A stretch of 64,000 nucleotides of DNA. Origin: Smallanthus sonchifolius (taxonomy: Eukaryota; Streptophyta; Magnoliopsida; Asterales; Asteraceae). Below are positions 33,513-44,291 of this stretch, piece by piece. The notes below the pieces were generated by a model. That model did not search any database, was not told the origin of the DNA, and was given only the letters and a program-made list of their open reading frames with translations. The first letter of the stretch is position 1. Every line of letters starts with the position of its first letter. The position numbers and the translations under genes were made by a program. The stretch spans positions 17,533,501-17,597,500 of the forward strand of contig CM042023.1 of NCBI GenBank assembly GCA_023525975.1. Reading direction: 5' to 3'.

Positions 33513-33640
33513 AAGAACTTGTAGTATAATGGTACCAAAGTGCTAACAAAAAGGTGTCTTTCCTCATATAGATTAAGGGTTCAAGTCTCATAGTAGAAAT
33601 AATGGTGTGTGAATTTGTTGTAAAAAAAAAGAGGCTTATA
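33513..33640 (+). mobile_element. Short tRNA-like SINE
   Basis: Box A-like TTGTAGTATAATGGTACC at 33520 and box B-like GGGTTCAAGTCTC at about 33588 are spaced as in a tRNA. A short A-run follows (33624-33632). No tRNA acceptor stem forms. It is probably a Pol III-derived retroposon. Confidence 0.55.
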
Positions 33641-34064
33641 GACCAATCTTTATTCTTTAAAGGTTTCAAATTTTAACCAAACTAACAAGAAAAACAGCAT
33701 TTATATATATGAAATTACAAAGTTTATACCAAGATCATTGGGTGAGAAACCCGGTTACAAATATCCCACACATACAAGCATAAAGCATCAAACTTGGCCA
33801 CAAATGGCTCTTTTTACCCCTTTTGTGGCAAACACCCATTTGCCCTTTTTGGTTTAAAAGATTGAGAGGTTTCAAAACACATAGTATCACACTAGAATCA
33901 AGCCATAACAAAACTACTGTCTCATTAAACCCTAAACCCTAACCTCATCACTACACTATTATATTTGTACATCTTTCTAAAACAAACCCTAACCTAAATC
34001 TAAACTAATCAAACTGAAAACATCATAAACTAAACAAAACAAAGATGTGGGACATGGAAAACCC

Positions 34065-34379
34065 CTAATTTGCTTTTGAAAGCAGTTTGAACAAGGAATC
34101 CAAATCCGGTGAGGTAAAGAACTCCCTATTCCCATGGTTATGACACGTGGACACCGGCCGGCGTTTCCTCGGCGGCGGCGGACACGGGAACGGTTCCGGG
34201 ATCCTTGAATCTTTTGACGTTGGAGTAGTGTTGCCGGAGTTTGAGTTATCACCACCATCTTCTTTCACCTTTCTTGTAGATAAAGACTTCAATGGAGCTC
34301 TCATGGTGATTCCGGCAATCACCCATTTCTTCCCTTCTAAAGATTCCCCATCCACTTGATTCTTTTTCGAAAAACCCAT
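34065..34379 (-). CDS. SMR6: SIAMESE-RELATED cyclin-dependent kinase inhibitor, SMR6-like
   Basis: SMR proteins are small plant-specific nuclear inhibitors of cyclin-dependent kinases; they restrain mitosis and promote endoreduplication. The single-exon frame encodes 104 residues from MGFSKK at 34379. An ATG 45 nt upstream is in frame but precedes the family-typical start. The features are MGFSKKNQVDGE, GKKWVIAGITMRAPLKSL, the TPTSKDSRIPEP phosphosite-like block, the Pro/Arg motif CPPPPRKRRPVSTC, and the C-terminal EFFTSPDLDSLFKLL motif. The GFSKK start and GKKWVIAGI block match the SMR6 branch as I recall it. Length is normal and there is no lesion. A TATA box lies upstream at 34576-34584. 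It is the only undamaged protein gene in the window, and it sits between 41-bp inverted repeats. Confidence 0.85.
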   Translation of the reverse strand: MGFSKKNQVDGESLEGKKWVIAGITMRAPLKSLSTRKVKEDGGDNSNSGNTTPTSKDSRIPEPFPCPPPPRKRRPVSTCHNHGNREFFTSPDLDSLFKLLSKAN

Positions 34380-34575
34380 CTCCGAACTTGAAAAAGATCG
34401 CTTTTTGAACAAAACCCAGATCAAGAATCAAGCTTTTTTGAGGCAGGATTGAAGAAGAAGAGTGGAATATTAGAACATATGCTTCAAGAACAACATGAGG
34501 GTTTTGGCCTTTGGGAGTAAGCTTTGAATGGAGGCGGTAAAAGATAAAGAGTGAGAGAAAGTGGGATTATAATTT

Positions 34576-34584
34576 CTATATAAA
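34576..34584 (-). promoter_or_regulatory. TATA box of the SMR6-like gene
   Basis: TTTATATAG on the minus strand, about 200 bp upstream of the ATG. This is consistent with a leader of about 170 nt. No other core element was identified. Confidence 0.5.
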
Positions 34585-34626
34585 TAAATGAAACCTAAAG
34601 ACAATTTTGCTTAGGATGCTTTGCTC

Positions 34627-34667
34627 GTGAAATGTCGGGCAGCCAACCAGGAAAAACTTGGCGCCAA
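34627..34667 (-). repeat. Inverted repeat flanking SMR gene, right arm
   Basis: Partner of 33470-33510. It ends ACTTGGCGCCAA and is followed by unrelated GC-richer non-coding sequence to 34860. Confidence 0.9.
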
Positions 34668-35099
34668 TTATTGGCAACGGCTCTATTTCCCGCGTGGATG
34701 AGGTTTCGGGTTTCCAAGGAGCCGGCTTATGCTGGGTTGGGATTGGTTTTTTAAGGACGGTGGGTGCCCGCCGACGGTGGCTTTCATTATTGAGTCAGCG
34801 TTGTGGTGCGACTGGGCCCAGTGGTCAGAGCCATCAGGTTTAGTACTCCTTTTACTTTAGATTTTTGGGCTGGATCAGTAAGCATAAAGTTGCAGATTTT
34901 TTGCCCGCAATTAAACCCATATTCAATAATTGGTGCAGACTCATTGAGTTGATGACTTCATGGATAACTTAAGTTTTTTTTTTTATTTTTTAACGACCAA
35001 CAAAATTTTTTTATATCACTAAAAGCTAGCCAGGGGCTAGCGAATTACACCAAATCAAAAAATCAACACCAGAAGTTAAACTAGCTCAAACCGGACATA

Positions 35100-38000
35100 T
35101 CAAATCAAACCCACTGGGCCACTGGTCCCACGTAATGGAACTGGCTCTGGATCTGCTCCCGATCCACAAAAAAACCCAATATTTTTATGTCTTCAATGAT
35201 CTTCGCCAAGGATTTATCACCGCCCTCAAAGATAATTTTGTTCCTTGTGACCCATAAGCTCCAAATGGTTGTAAGAAAGACGGCGTGAATGATTTTTTGA
35301 ACCTTCTTCCCTCCAGGAACGTATATGGGAATACCCAAAAGATCACGAATATCCGAAGTAAAGAATGGGAGGATTTTACACCATTGAAAAACAACCTGCC
35401 AAACATCTTGAGCAAAGGCACAAGAAATGAAAACGTGTTCCGCTGTTTCTTCAAGATCATCGCACCATACGCACCATGAAGACTACACAGTGATATTTCT
35501 TCGAGTTAACGCTACTTTCGTCGGGAGCCTATCCAATTTTGCTCTCCAAGCCACCACCCCCACCTTGGTGGGGACCCAGTTATTCCAGACGAAAGCATAA
35601 TCAGGGGTAGTCAAAAGAGTCGAGTCCAACCTATGTTTTAAACTCGAAACCGAGAACAAACCTGAGTCGTCAATGACCCACTTCCATTTATCAGCCAAAG
35701 GGGAGAGGGACACAGAAGACAGCGCAAGAGAAAGACCCTGCAGCTCTTCCAGTTCAGTTGACGAAGAAGGCGGTGCCGTCCATTCCCAACTCACCATGAA
35801 AACGCCATCCTCAGCCCTTATATGATCAGCTACCAAACAACTTTTGTTCCTCTCAATTGCATATAAAGCAGGATATGATTCTGACAATGGGATTGAATCG
35901 CACCAACATTCTTTCCAGAAATGTATAGACCTCCCGCACCCAACCTCTCCTTTAAACAGTTTTGACAGGTCCAAACCAACCTAAAGAAGCTTCCTATCCA
36001 ACCCATGGATCTGCTTCAACACCCCAGGAGTTGACATTTTAATCGGAATAAAGCTCCATTGGCGAGAATTCTGATGTAGAGCCCATATTACCTTCCTCCA
36101 TAGTGCATTCTCCTCAACTTTGAACCGCCACCACCACTTAGCCAACAACCCCATATTTGATTTACGCAGTGACTCCAACCCCAGCCCGCCATACTTTCGG
36201 GGGGAAATCACCTTGTCCCAAGCCACCCAACACACCTTTGTTTTATCCAAAGCCCCCCTCCCCACAAAAACTTCCTCCTCAAACTATCCAGGGAGGACAA
36301 AACTGCTTCGGGCACCATATATAAGGAAAAATAATATAAACGGAACGCATTGAGAACCGACCTAATCAATGTAATTCGACCACCAAATGATAAGTTCTTA
36401 GCTTTCCAAGTTGAGAGATGTTTCTTAAATGAGTCCACAACCGGTTGCCAATTTTTCACGAGATTCATATTAGCACCGACTTGCAGCCCCAAGAACTTGA
36501 ACGGAAAGGAACTTGCTTGACACTTCAAAATATCGGCCAACTGATTTAATTCTTGATTTTCAGCCCCAACACCATAAATTTGACATTTAGATAGATTCAC
36601 CTTGAGGCCCGAGGCTAAATAAAAGCCCCGAAGAATCCGACATAAGTTCTCGGCATTGGTCGCAGACCAGTTCCCCAGAAATATGGCATCATCGGCATAC
36701 AAAAATGTGTTAAAAGGGGCCCGTTCTTGGTGCATTTAATACCTTGATAAAGCCCAAGAGATGAAGCACTATTCATTACGCAGGTTAAGGCCTCCATTGC
36801 AATGATAAATAGAAAAGGAGAGAGCGGGTCCCCTTGCCTTAGGCCCCGAAAACAATCAAATTCCCTGGTTGGAGACCCATTAACTAAACCGAGGCTCTAG
36901 TCGAGGAGACACAAGCCATGATCCACGCCCTCCACTTAGCTGGGAAACGCATTTGGTCCATAACCGAATCCAGAAAACCCCAGTTCAGGGAATCAAATGC
37001 CTTGTCAATATCAACTTTAAAGAACCAACCTTTCAATTTTGATTTTCTTAGCCATGTAATCACTTCATTCAGGATAAGTGGCCCATCAATAATGCTCCTA
37101 CCCGACAAGAAGCCGGTTTGTTCCACCGAGATCAACTTACCAATCACACCTTTCAACCTGTTAACAAGAACTTTTGAGACAATTTTGTTGATACAACCAA
37201 TGAGGCTAACTGGTCGGAATTCATGAATCCCAGTCGAATCAACCACCTTAGATACCAAAGCAATGAAAGAGGAGGAGCATCCTCTACTAAACCTTGCGCC
37301 CTCATGAAATTCCAAAAATAATATATAAAAATCTTCCTCAAAACAGGCCCAGAATGATTTAAAGAACCTGAAATTAAACCCATCTGGACCAGGGGCCCTG
37401 TCGTCGCCACATTCCCAAACCGCCGGTTTGATTTCAGCCCGAGAGAAATGAACCACCATTGAATCTGCCTCAAAGCCTTCTAGTTTAGAGATATTGAAAC
37501 ATCGCACAATCGGTCTCGAATCTAGAGGCTCGAGGAATTTTTCAGCTAAGAAGTCCCCAATCTTTTCTTTGAGCAGTATCGGGTTGTTTATCCATTCACC
37601 ATCAAATTCCAGACCATTAATCCGGTTGTTGCTCACATTTTCTTTGGCCACACTATGAAAGAGAGATGAGTTTTCATCGCCGTCCAAAGCCCACCTCCTA
37701 TGCGATTTCTGTTATGCATCCTTCAGAATGGTCCGATCAAAGGCAATGTTCTCCTTTTTACACTGAATTCTGTCCTCAATCTCAGAGGAAGAAAGCGGAT
37801 GGGATTCAGCCAAAATTTCTAGAGCCTCAGTCATATCCTGATTAGCCTTGTACTCCCCTTCCTTGACTAATTTCTTTGCCCCAATCCATCCTTTAATCTT
37901 ATTCTTTAACCATCTCAGCTTTGTTATTATTGCAAGATCCGCAGGGCCGTTAAAAACAAAGGACGAAGCCGAGAGGACCGTGTATTCCACAAATCTAGGC

Positions 38001-38741
38001 ATATCCAGCCAAGAGTTATAGAACCGAAAGGGGATATGCCCAAAATCAGACAATATAGAGGATAACAACACCGAGCAGTGGTCGGAGTATCCCCGAGATA
38101 ACGCCAAGATCGAAGCTGTCGGCCAGTTGTTCATAAAGTCCCGGCAGACCAGAAACCTATCCAACTTACTCAGTTTAGGCCCATTATCCGACATGTAAGT
38201 AAACTTGTGCCCCCATATTGTATTCAAGGAGATCCGCCTCTTTAATGAAGGATTTAAAAAACGCTGAATTAGAGGCAATAAACTTAGAATTAAAACGTTC
38301 CTCGGGCATGTGAACATCATTGAAATCACCCAGAAGACCCAGAAACCAGGACATGAGTTTCTGAGATTCAGAAGCTCTTCCCACAGCCCACGCCACATCC
38401 AGGATCATTCGGGGCATGAACATTGACAATGTTCCCCAGGATCCCAGGATGTACCAAAGTTCCAGATATAAGTAAATAGTGTCTCCCCTTTATCACATTT
38501 TGTTTAGAAAAGATACCGGGATTCCAGACGCAAAGGAGACCCCCCGATCTTCCTTCCGAACCAACCGATTCGTAGTCACAAATATACCTTCCCCACTAAC
38601 TACAAACCTGATAAGAAAGAAAGCTTCCAACTTTGGTCTCCTGTAGAGCCAAAAAGTGCACACCATGTGTTGTTTTCAGACCTCGAATCCAACTAATCGT
38701 ACTAGGATTCCCCACCCCTCTAGCATTGATAGTCAATATAT
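35100..38741 (-). pseudogene. LINE ORF2, endonuclease and reverse transcriptase, broken
   Basis: An APE-type endonuclease begins near 38741 (MNILTINARGVGNPSTISW, then LALQETK), but stops and frameshifts follow. The reverse transcriptase is readable from 37687: DGDENSSLFHSVAKENVSNN, DRAPGPDGFNFRFFKSFW, FRPVSLIGCINKIVSKVL, GFLSGRSIIDGP, FFKVDIDKAFDSLNW, and after a frame change the FLYADDAIFLGNW catalytic block near 36690. A zf-RVT-like region (FVWNNWVPTKVGVVAWRAK) lies near 35600. The tail up to 35105 (VFLTTIWSLWVTRNKIIFEG) matches the LINE C-terminus. Seen defects: at least four frameshifts and several stops, so it is inactive. Confidence 0.85.
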
Positions 38742-40435
38742 TCATTGAGGAACATTTTGAACCCCCTCACATTCTACCAACTTTCTAACCTGTTTCTCAA
38801 AATCATGAAGCTGAATCCCAATTCCAGCTCCGACTCTGACAGTGTCCCCAACTTCCTGGGTAATTTGGTCCACGCCCCCACCAAATCCTCGAAAATTCAA
38901 ATCTGACGCCCAAGAATTAATACCCGTCTCACCATTATTGAATTCGGAAGATAGGGCGGCAGCGCTAGGGCATGTATCAGGGATTACCGAGTTAAGATCA
39001 GGGAAGGGAAGAGGCGAGTTATCTTCATCCATCAGGCCAGGATGCAATGGGCCTAAGTCAAAGTCCACATCGTCCGGGCTCCTAAACCGCCTCGGTCTCT
39101 TTTTTGAATTAAAAGCTGAAGACAGGCCCAAGTCCTTAACAGGCATGGAGCAATTGGGCTCATCCAATTTATGGTCAACCATGAGTGTTGGCCCACCCGG
39201 AGATTAAAACCTTCAGCCTCCACGTGCATTGATTCATCCACATGCGCCGCCTTATTAGGAGAAGACAAGTCTTGGAATATTCTCCCCATACACATGCGCC
39301 TGTTCGTTTCTTCTTCCCGACTAGGATCCCCTGCACCAGCCGGTAATAGTGATGGAAGCCGGAATTCCCCATCCTCCAATTCATCTTCCAATCCATCCGT
39401 TTCCATCACCGATTGGTAAACCCCAAACTCAGGAACCCAAGGGTCACCCAACTCCGATACCCAGACTGAGTACATCCGATTTTTCCATGCCAGGTTAATT
39501 ACTTCGTCAATCCTGGAACCCATCTCAGTGAGAAAGAGACAATAGCCAGCCGAGATATCAATGTTACCCCAATCAAACTCACCATTACCGACAATCTTCC
39601 CAAATAATTCACCGATCATTCGGAAGTTTTCGTCATCACGAAGTACCAAAGGCACTCCCACCATTCTCAGTTTCGCTATGCGAGCCGTCTCTAGGTACTC
39701 TCCGTTCCAAACTTTCATCGAATCAAAGTGTTCTTTCCAACCCTCCCCGTTCACAAAATCAGTAGCGATTTCATTAGAACGGAAAGTGATCATGCATTTC
39801 ATCCCCCCTACGTAAAACAAACTTGATTCCGGAAATCCCCACCCCAGGATCGCTTTCTCTAATTTGGCGAAGGTTTGAGAGTTCTTAGCATCCCCAATAA
39901 CATACTTACCGATACAGTTACGGGGGTATAGGTGTCCCTCCCCCTCGAATATGATAGATTTCGTTTCCTGTTTTGTGTTATTAAGAGCATCCCGGTAAGA
40001 CCTACCATCCGAAACCACACCTCCACTGACTCTTCCCCCATTCAAACCGGCCGCAGGCTGCCTTGGGACCCAAATCTTAGGGATGCCTCTCCCAGCCGGT
40101 GGCTCAACCCTGCTCTGCTTTCTATCATATTTCGCAACCGAGACAGCGACTCTTGCTTGTTGAATGTTAACATTATTCATTCCTCCCAGTAACTCTTCTG
40201 GGTTTGTCACATTCAGGAGTCTAACAAACCCAAAGAAGTTAGCACGGGCGTCCTTCTTTCTTGCAACGTAAGTGTCGGAGATGCCTCCAAATTCCTGAAA
40301 TGCTTCCCCTAGCATGTTGTTGTTGATCACATTTGGTAGATTAGAGACGAAAAACGTGGTCTCTGTAGCTTGGTTCTTCTCCTTGCGATTTCCCCGACGC
40401 CTGACAGTCAACCAAGCGCCGCCATGTCTCTCCAT
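38742..40435 (-). pseudogene. LINE ORF1, RRM-type nucleic-acid-binding protein
   Basis: The frame from MERHGGAWLTVRRRGN at 40435 is open to 39053. It starts with an RRM domain (TTFFVSNLPNVINNNMLGEAF, FFGFVRLLN) followed by a DUF4283-like region (YVIGDAKNSQTFAKLEKA, GEYLETARIAKLRMVGVPLVL). Near 39185 the frame shifts and continues as MVDHKLDEPNCSMP through a Pro/Asp-rich C-terminus to the TGA/TAA near 38742. The protein would coat LINE RNA and aid reverse transcription. One frameshift appears to be the main defect. Confidence 0.82.
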
Positions 40436-40499
40436 TATGCTATAGGACAATTGTCCCTTGTTATTATTGATAACTTAAGTGAACATCACTTAAAGCAAG

Positions 40500-41133
40500 G
40501 GGTATACCCAAGTGATGGAAAAGTGCATGTTACGTGGCGCCACATCACACCCTTCATTATTACACCATCCATCACTTGGCAAGGCAAGTGATTGAGGTGG
40601 TGTGATAATTAAATGTTTTTTAATATTCATTTAAATAATAAAACATAATAATATTAAACATAAATAATATTTCATTAATAATAACCCCTTAGCTTTACTT
40701 AAACTAATGAATCTTAATTCTTAAACAATTAAAAAATGTCTCCTTTAAATATTGTTTCTTGATATGATGCTTCCTTCAAACTCTTTTCCACAAGTGTTCT
40801 CTCCTTCCAATTCCTTTATGGATCACCAAAAAGATGAACCCATTTCTCTCTAACGACTGTTTCTGGCCGATGAGAATTTTACTACAAGTAACCAAGATTT
40901 AGTTGAAGGACTAGGGTTGGAACGGTGTGATGAGTATAACCATCTTTTTTGGCTAGAAGTCAAGAACAAGAAACCTTCCAAGAAAGATCATGACACCAAG
41001 ATCTCCCCCGAGAGAAAAAAACAAGCAAACAAATCACTCACCCCTTCACGCGGCAAGGGGGCGGTGTTCCTTCCATTTCATGCAGTGATTTCGAGTCCAC
41101 ATAGGATCACGGGTTGCTTCACGTGAGTATACC
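40500..41133. mobile_element. Deletion derivative of the Harbinger element
   Basis: The left end GGGTATACCCAAGTGATGG and the adjacent 95-bp fold-back (CATCACACCCTTCATTATTACACC) match 11029-11140. The right end has CGGCAAGGGGGCGGTGT near 41050 and ATCACGGG...GTATACCT to about 41133, as at 12725-12799. No transposase is present. A short ORF (40917-41126) is not conserved elsewhere. Confidence 0.65.
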
Positions 41134-41200
41134 TGATGATCTTACTTCTTTTGTATGTTCCGAACAAGATTCCACAAATCTAACAATTTTTTTAAAATAT

Positions 41201-41529
41201 TAAGTTTTAATAATCAAAACGATGACACATTAGCTGATAATAATTCATAGTAACAAATCCCAACTTTCACTTTTGTTGTCAACGGTAGTCGCAGTAGTAT
41301 AATCGTAATATATTTACACTTGATTTCATTCCAAATTATGATTTTGAATTAAATGGAGAAACGTACAAATAAAATCAAGTGGGAACCTAGTGTATATCTA
41401 TGATTATTATGGTATAGAGACTACCCTTGACAACAAAAGTGTAAGTTATGACTGTCACATGCCAAACTGTTATTATGAATTATTATCAATCAATGAGTCA
41501 CAGTTTTGATTACTAAAATCGAATTTGCC
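41201..41529. mobile_element. Fold-back MITE, copy 2 (decayed)
   Basis: Shares with 16044-16418, in order: TTTTAATAATC, CTGATAATAATTCATAG, CAACTTTCACTTTTGTTGTC, the TTTACACTTGATTT core, TGACAACAAAAGTG and the ending AAAATCGAATTTGCC. The left terminus is eroded. Confidence 0.75.
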
Positions 41530-42555
41530 TTTTTTTATAGCAATTCTATCTAGGATAAATACCATAACCTACACTTTGTAAGATTTAAACACTTAACTTT
41601 TTAATTGTAGGTTAAACCACTTAACCATCAGAATGTCCCCTTATCGATATCTAACAAAATACTCACTATGGATGAACGAACCTTGACAACTATAAACCCG
41701 GGTCATCATCGACGGTCAAATATTTCAAAAGTGTTATAAAAAAGAATAATATAAGATTATGTATTGGATTTCTGTAACATATTGGCTTAATTTTTTAAAT
41801 TAGAAAGTTAACCAAAGTAAATATTGTCTTGTTTATTCTCCTTTTTTTTTTATCTTCTCAAAATCTAACAAGCAACTGCGGCCAAATGTCGCCGGTTGTT
41901 GGTAGGATTTTTTTTGCTAGATCATGTTCTCTTGGGGTGCTAATGAAGGGTCAAACTAAAAGATAACAACTATGTAAGAGGCATTTTCTAATGGAAAATT
42001 AATAGAAAAATTGGGGTGTCAGAGGCTCACTAGACCCCTGAAATGTTCTCACAACCGGACTAGCTTGTCGGATCGAAAACCAGTTACGTAACATGTCTAG
42101 TTAAGCCTTTTTAAACCGACTCGTTACCGGTGTAACTAGTTGAACCAACAAACGGGGATGGTTGAGCCGAATTTCAAAGTATTTACTTTTTCTTTCTTCA
42201 TAATTATTTAATGACAAATTAACTACACAAGACTTCTTCTTTTGTTTATGAACTAGTTTTTTCCTTGCGTTACGCGGCGGGAGTTTGGTAGTTATCGGTT
42301 TGGTCTAAACACAAACTCGCTATAGCGTACGATATAAAAAAAATACTCGGATTAGTGACAAAAAACAAATAAACAAACCCGTGCATCCCGTTTAAAAAAA
42401 AGTTAACGAAATTTATTACAGAAAAACCGAAATTATTACTAATATCCATTGAACTTTTGTTGCAATTTTATAAAAAACTAAACTTGAGAAAAAAAACTAA
42501 AGTTTACTCTATTGAAGTTTTGTGACAAATCTATAAAAAACAAACTTTTGAGTAA
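41530..42555. other. Intergenic, nothing certain
   Basis: No gene. Words such as GCGTTACGCGGCGGGAGTTTGG (42274-42295) and CTCGCTATAGCGTACGATAT resemble the Helitron-like material near 5.3-5.5 kb on the opposite strand. Confidence 0.4.
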
Positions 42556-42572
42556 AAAAAAGGTAAACTATC

Positions 42573-42870
42573 AGGGTGGTGGGAGTGGTACCCTCCAACC
42601 CAAAGTACCCTCCCAAATTAGACCAATTAAAAGATGTCATCTCACTTAGCCAAATTACCCTCCCAAAGTACCCTCCATGGTGGGAGTGGTACCCTCCAAG
42701 TACCCTCAAACTACCCACTTTAACGGTCATTCCTAAGCCTTCATTCCACTACGTGCACAACTTGAATAGCGGGTATATATACACGCTAAACCTTCACTCC
42801 ACTACCCTCCAAGTGCTACCCGTTTTAGTGGGAGTGGTACCCGCCCTTACCCGCCTCCCACTCCCAGTAG
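42573..42870. repeat. Element rich in GGGAGTGGTACCC words
   Basis: GGTGGGAGTGGTACCCTCCA occurs at 42577 and 42680, with a related GTGGGAGTGGTACCCGCC at 42831 and several TACCCTCC words between. A small non-autonomous DNA transposon is likely, but its ends are not fixed. The open frame across it is repeat-driven. Confidence 0.5.
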
Positions 42871-43471
42871 CCTCATATTCAATGGCATGGCCAATAATAT
42901 TAGTAATAATTTGTAATATAACTAGTTCATAAATTGATTTTAATTTGATGACTTTGTTTACAAAAATTGATACGTACGCTTCTGGATATTTGTTCCTTTT
43001 TTTCGTTGGTGTGTGTTTCATCATCCAATTTGTGGAATAGAGAAGCATCCAGGTTTATGAAAAGGGAACATATCTCAGGTGAGAACATGGAACGGAGATA
43101 TGTGGGAAAGAAACACGTGGGAACCAACAACCCTAATTGACCAATTGAGAATAACAACTGTGCATGTCTTGTTGAAATGTTTGTTTCTTAATGACCTTTT
43201 TATGTATTAATATTATACGTCTATAGTAAAGATAATTATTTCACTTGGGAAAGGATCATGTGAAAACAACATAATTAAGCGAAAACTGAGAAAAATGTCA
43301 ATAACTAATCAAATAATTTATAGATTTTTTTATTTATTTCTAAGTGTATTAATATAATATTACACAATTTATTAAAAAATCATTTTATATATTGTGTTTT
43401 ACGTATACGTAACTGTAATTTTTTGTTTTCAGTTTACGTATACGTAAGCCAATACTTAAAATGATTTTTTG

Positions 43472-44286
43472 ACGGAGGCTTTCATCGAAGAAGTGTAGCA
43501 ATTCTTAGCCTCTTGCTGGTCACTGTTAATCTTCACTACTCCTTAAGAGGTTGGTAATTTGACACACTAATGGTATGTTGAGGGCACCGCCTTCATATCG
43601 TATCCATGGCCTTCCTAAAATGATATTATAGCAAGACAAAGAATCTATTACACAAATTTTTTAATAGAATTTACCCCTTCAATGTATATCGGTAATTTTA
43701 TCTCTCCGACTATGCTTTTGACTTCTCCGCTGAACCCTACCAGCACTGAGGATTTTGAAATAATTTCAGAATCCGGGATCCCCATTCTCTTGAGGACTTC
43801 ATGCTAAATTATGTTCACCGAGCTCCCTCCGTCAATTAGTATCCTCCGGATGAAGTGGTTTGCAATGTATAGTGTAATCACCAGGCCATCGTGATGAGGA
43901 TCCTGTATGTCATTTCTGTCATCTTCATCGAAACAGATCACCTTTTCTTCAGTTAAGCTGGAGGTCCTGGTAGGTTTGTCCCCATTCTCTATTTTTGCTT
44001 CTTTGGCATTTCTTTTGGCTGCAAAGTAAGAAGTACCACAAATGTCAGATCCACCAGATATAAAACATATTACCTTGGCATACGACGGCGGGGATTTTGC
44101 TCTTTGCGGGATCCTGCCATGATCCTTGGTCTTGTTCTTTCCTTTACCCAAAAATTCTATGAGATATCCCTTGCTCAGGAAATCTCCTTCCACAAAGCGA
44201 TACAATCCTCAGTTATATGGCCAAAGTCTTCGTGGAATGCACACCACTTGGACTTGTCCTTTCCCCCTAAGTTTCTCTCAAACTTG
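43472..44286 (-). pseudogene. Tat-like gypsy polyprotein: protease region
   Basis: The minus-strand frame from 44205 carries a basic gag-linker (GKNKTKDHGRIPQRA) and an aspartic protease region (LVITLYIANHFIRRILIDGGSSVNII). DGGS is the active-site variant usual in Tat/Athila-type elements. Decayed reading continues to about 43472, where homology stops, so reverse transcriptase and integrase are missing. Nonsense follows VNII. The gag part lies beyond the solo LTR at 44292-46503. Confidence 0.65.
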
Positions 44287-44291
44287 CGAGG

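Larger units (their letters stand above)
34975..40469 (-). mobile_element. Full-length L1-type LINE with 12-bp target duplication
   Basis: GATAACTTAAGT flanks the element at 34963-34974 and 40470-40481. The poly-A tail (T run at 34973-34982) is on the left, so the 5' end is on the right. Length is 5.5 kb. It carries ORF1 (RRM type) and ORF2 (endonuclease, reverse transcriptase, zf-RVT, RNase H-like tail), both with frame breaks. The 5' leader before the ORF1 ATG at 40435 is only about 35 nt. A perfect target duplication and full length suggest a fairly recent insertion. Confidence 0.92.

Noticed and set aside
39561..40192. Plus-strand open frames over the LINE ORF1
   Set aside because: They are antisense shadows of a clear RRM-containing frame on the minus strand.
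42576..42932. 118-codon open frame rich in YPPSTLK-type words
   Set aside because: It is generated by the GGGAGTGGTACCC repeats.
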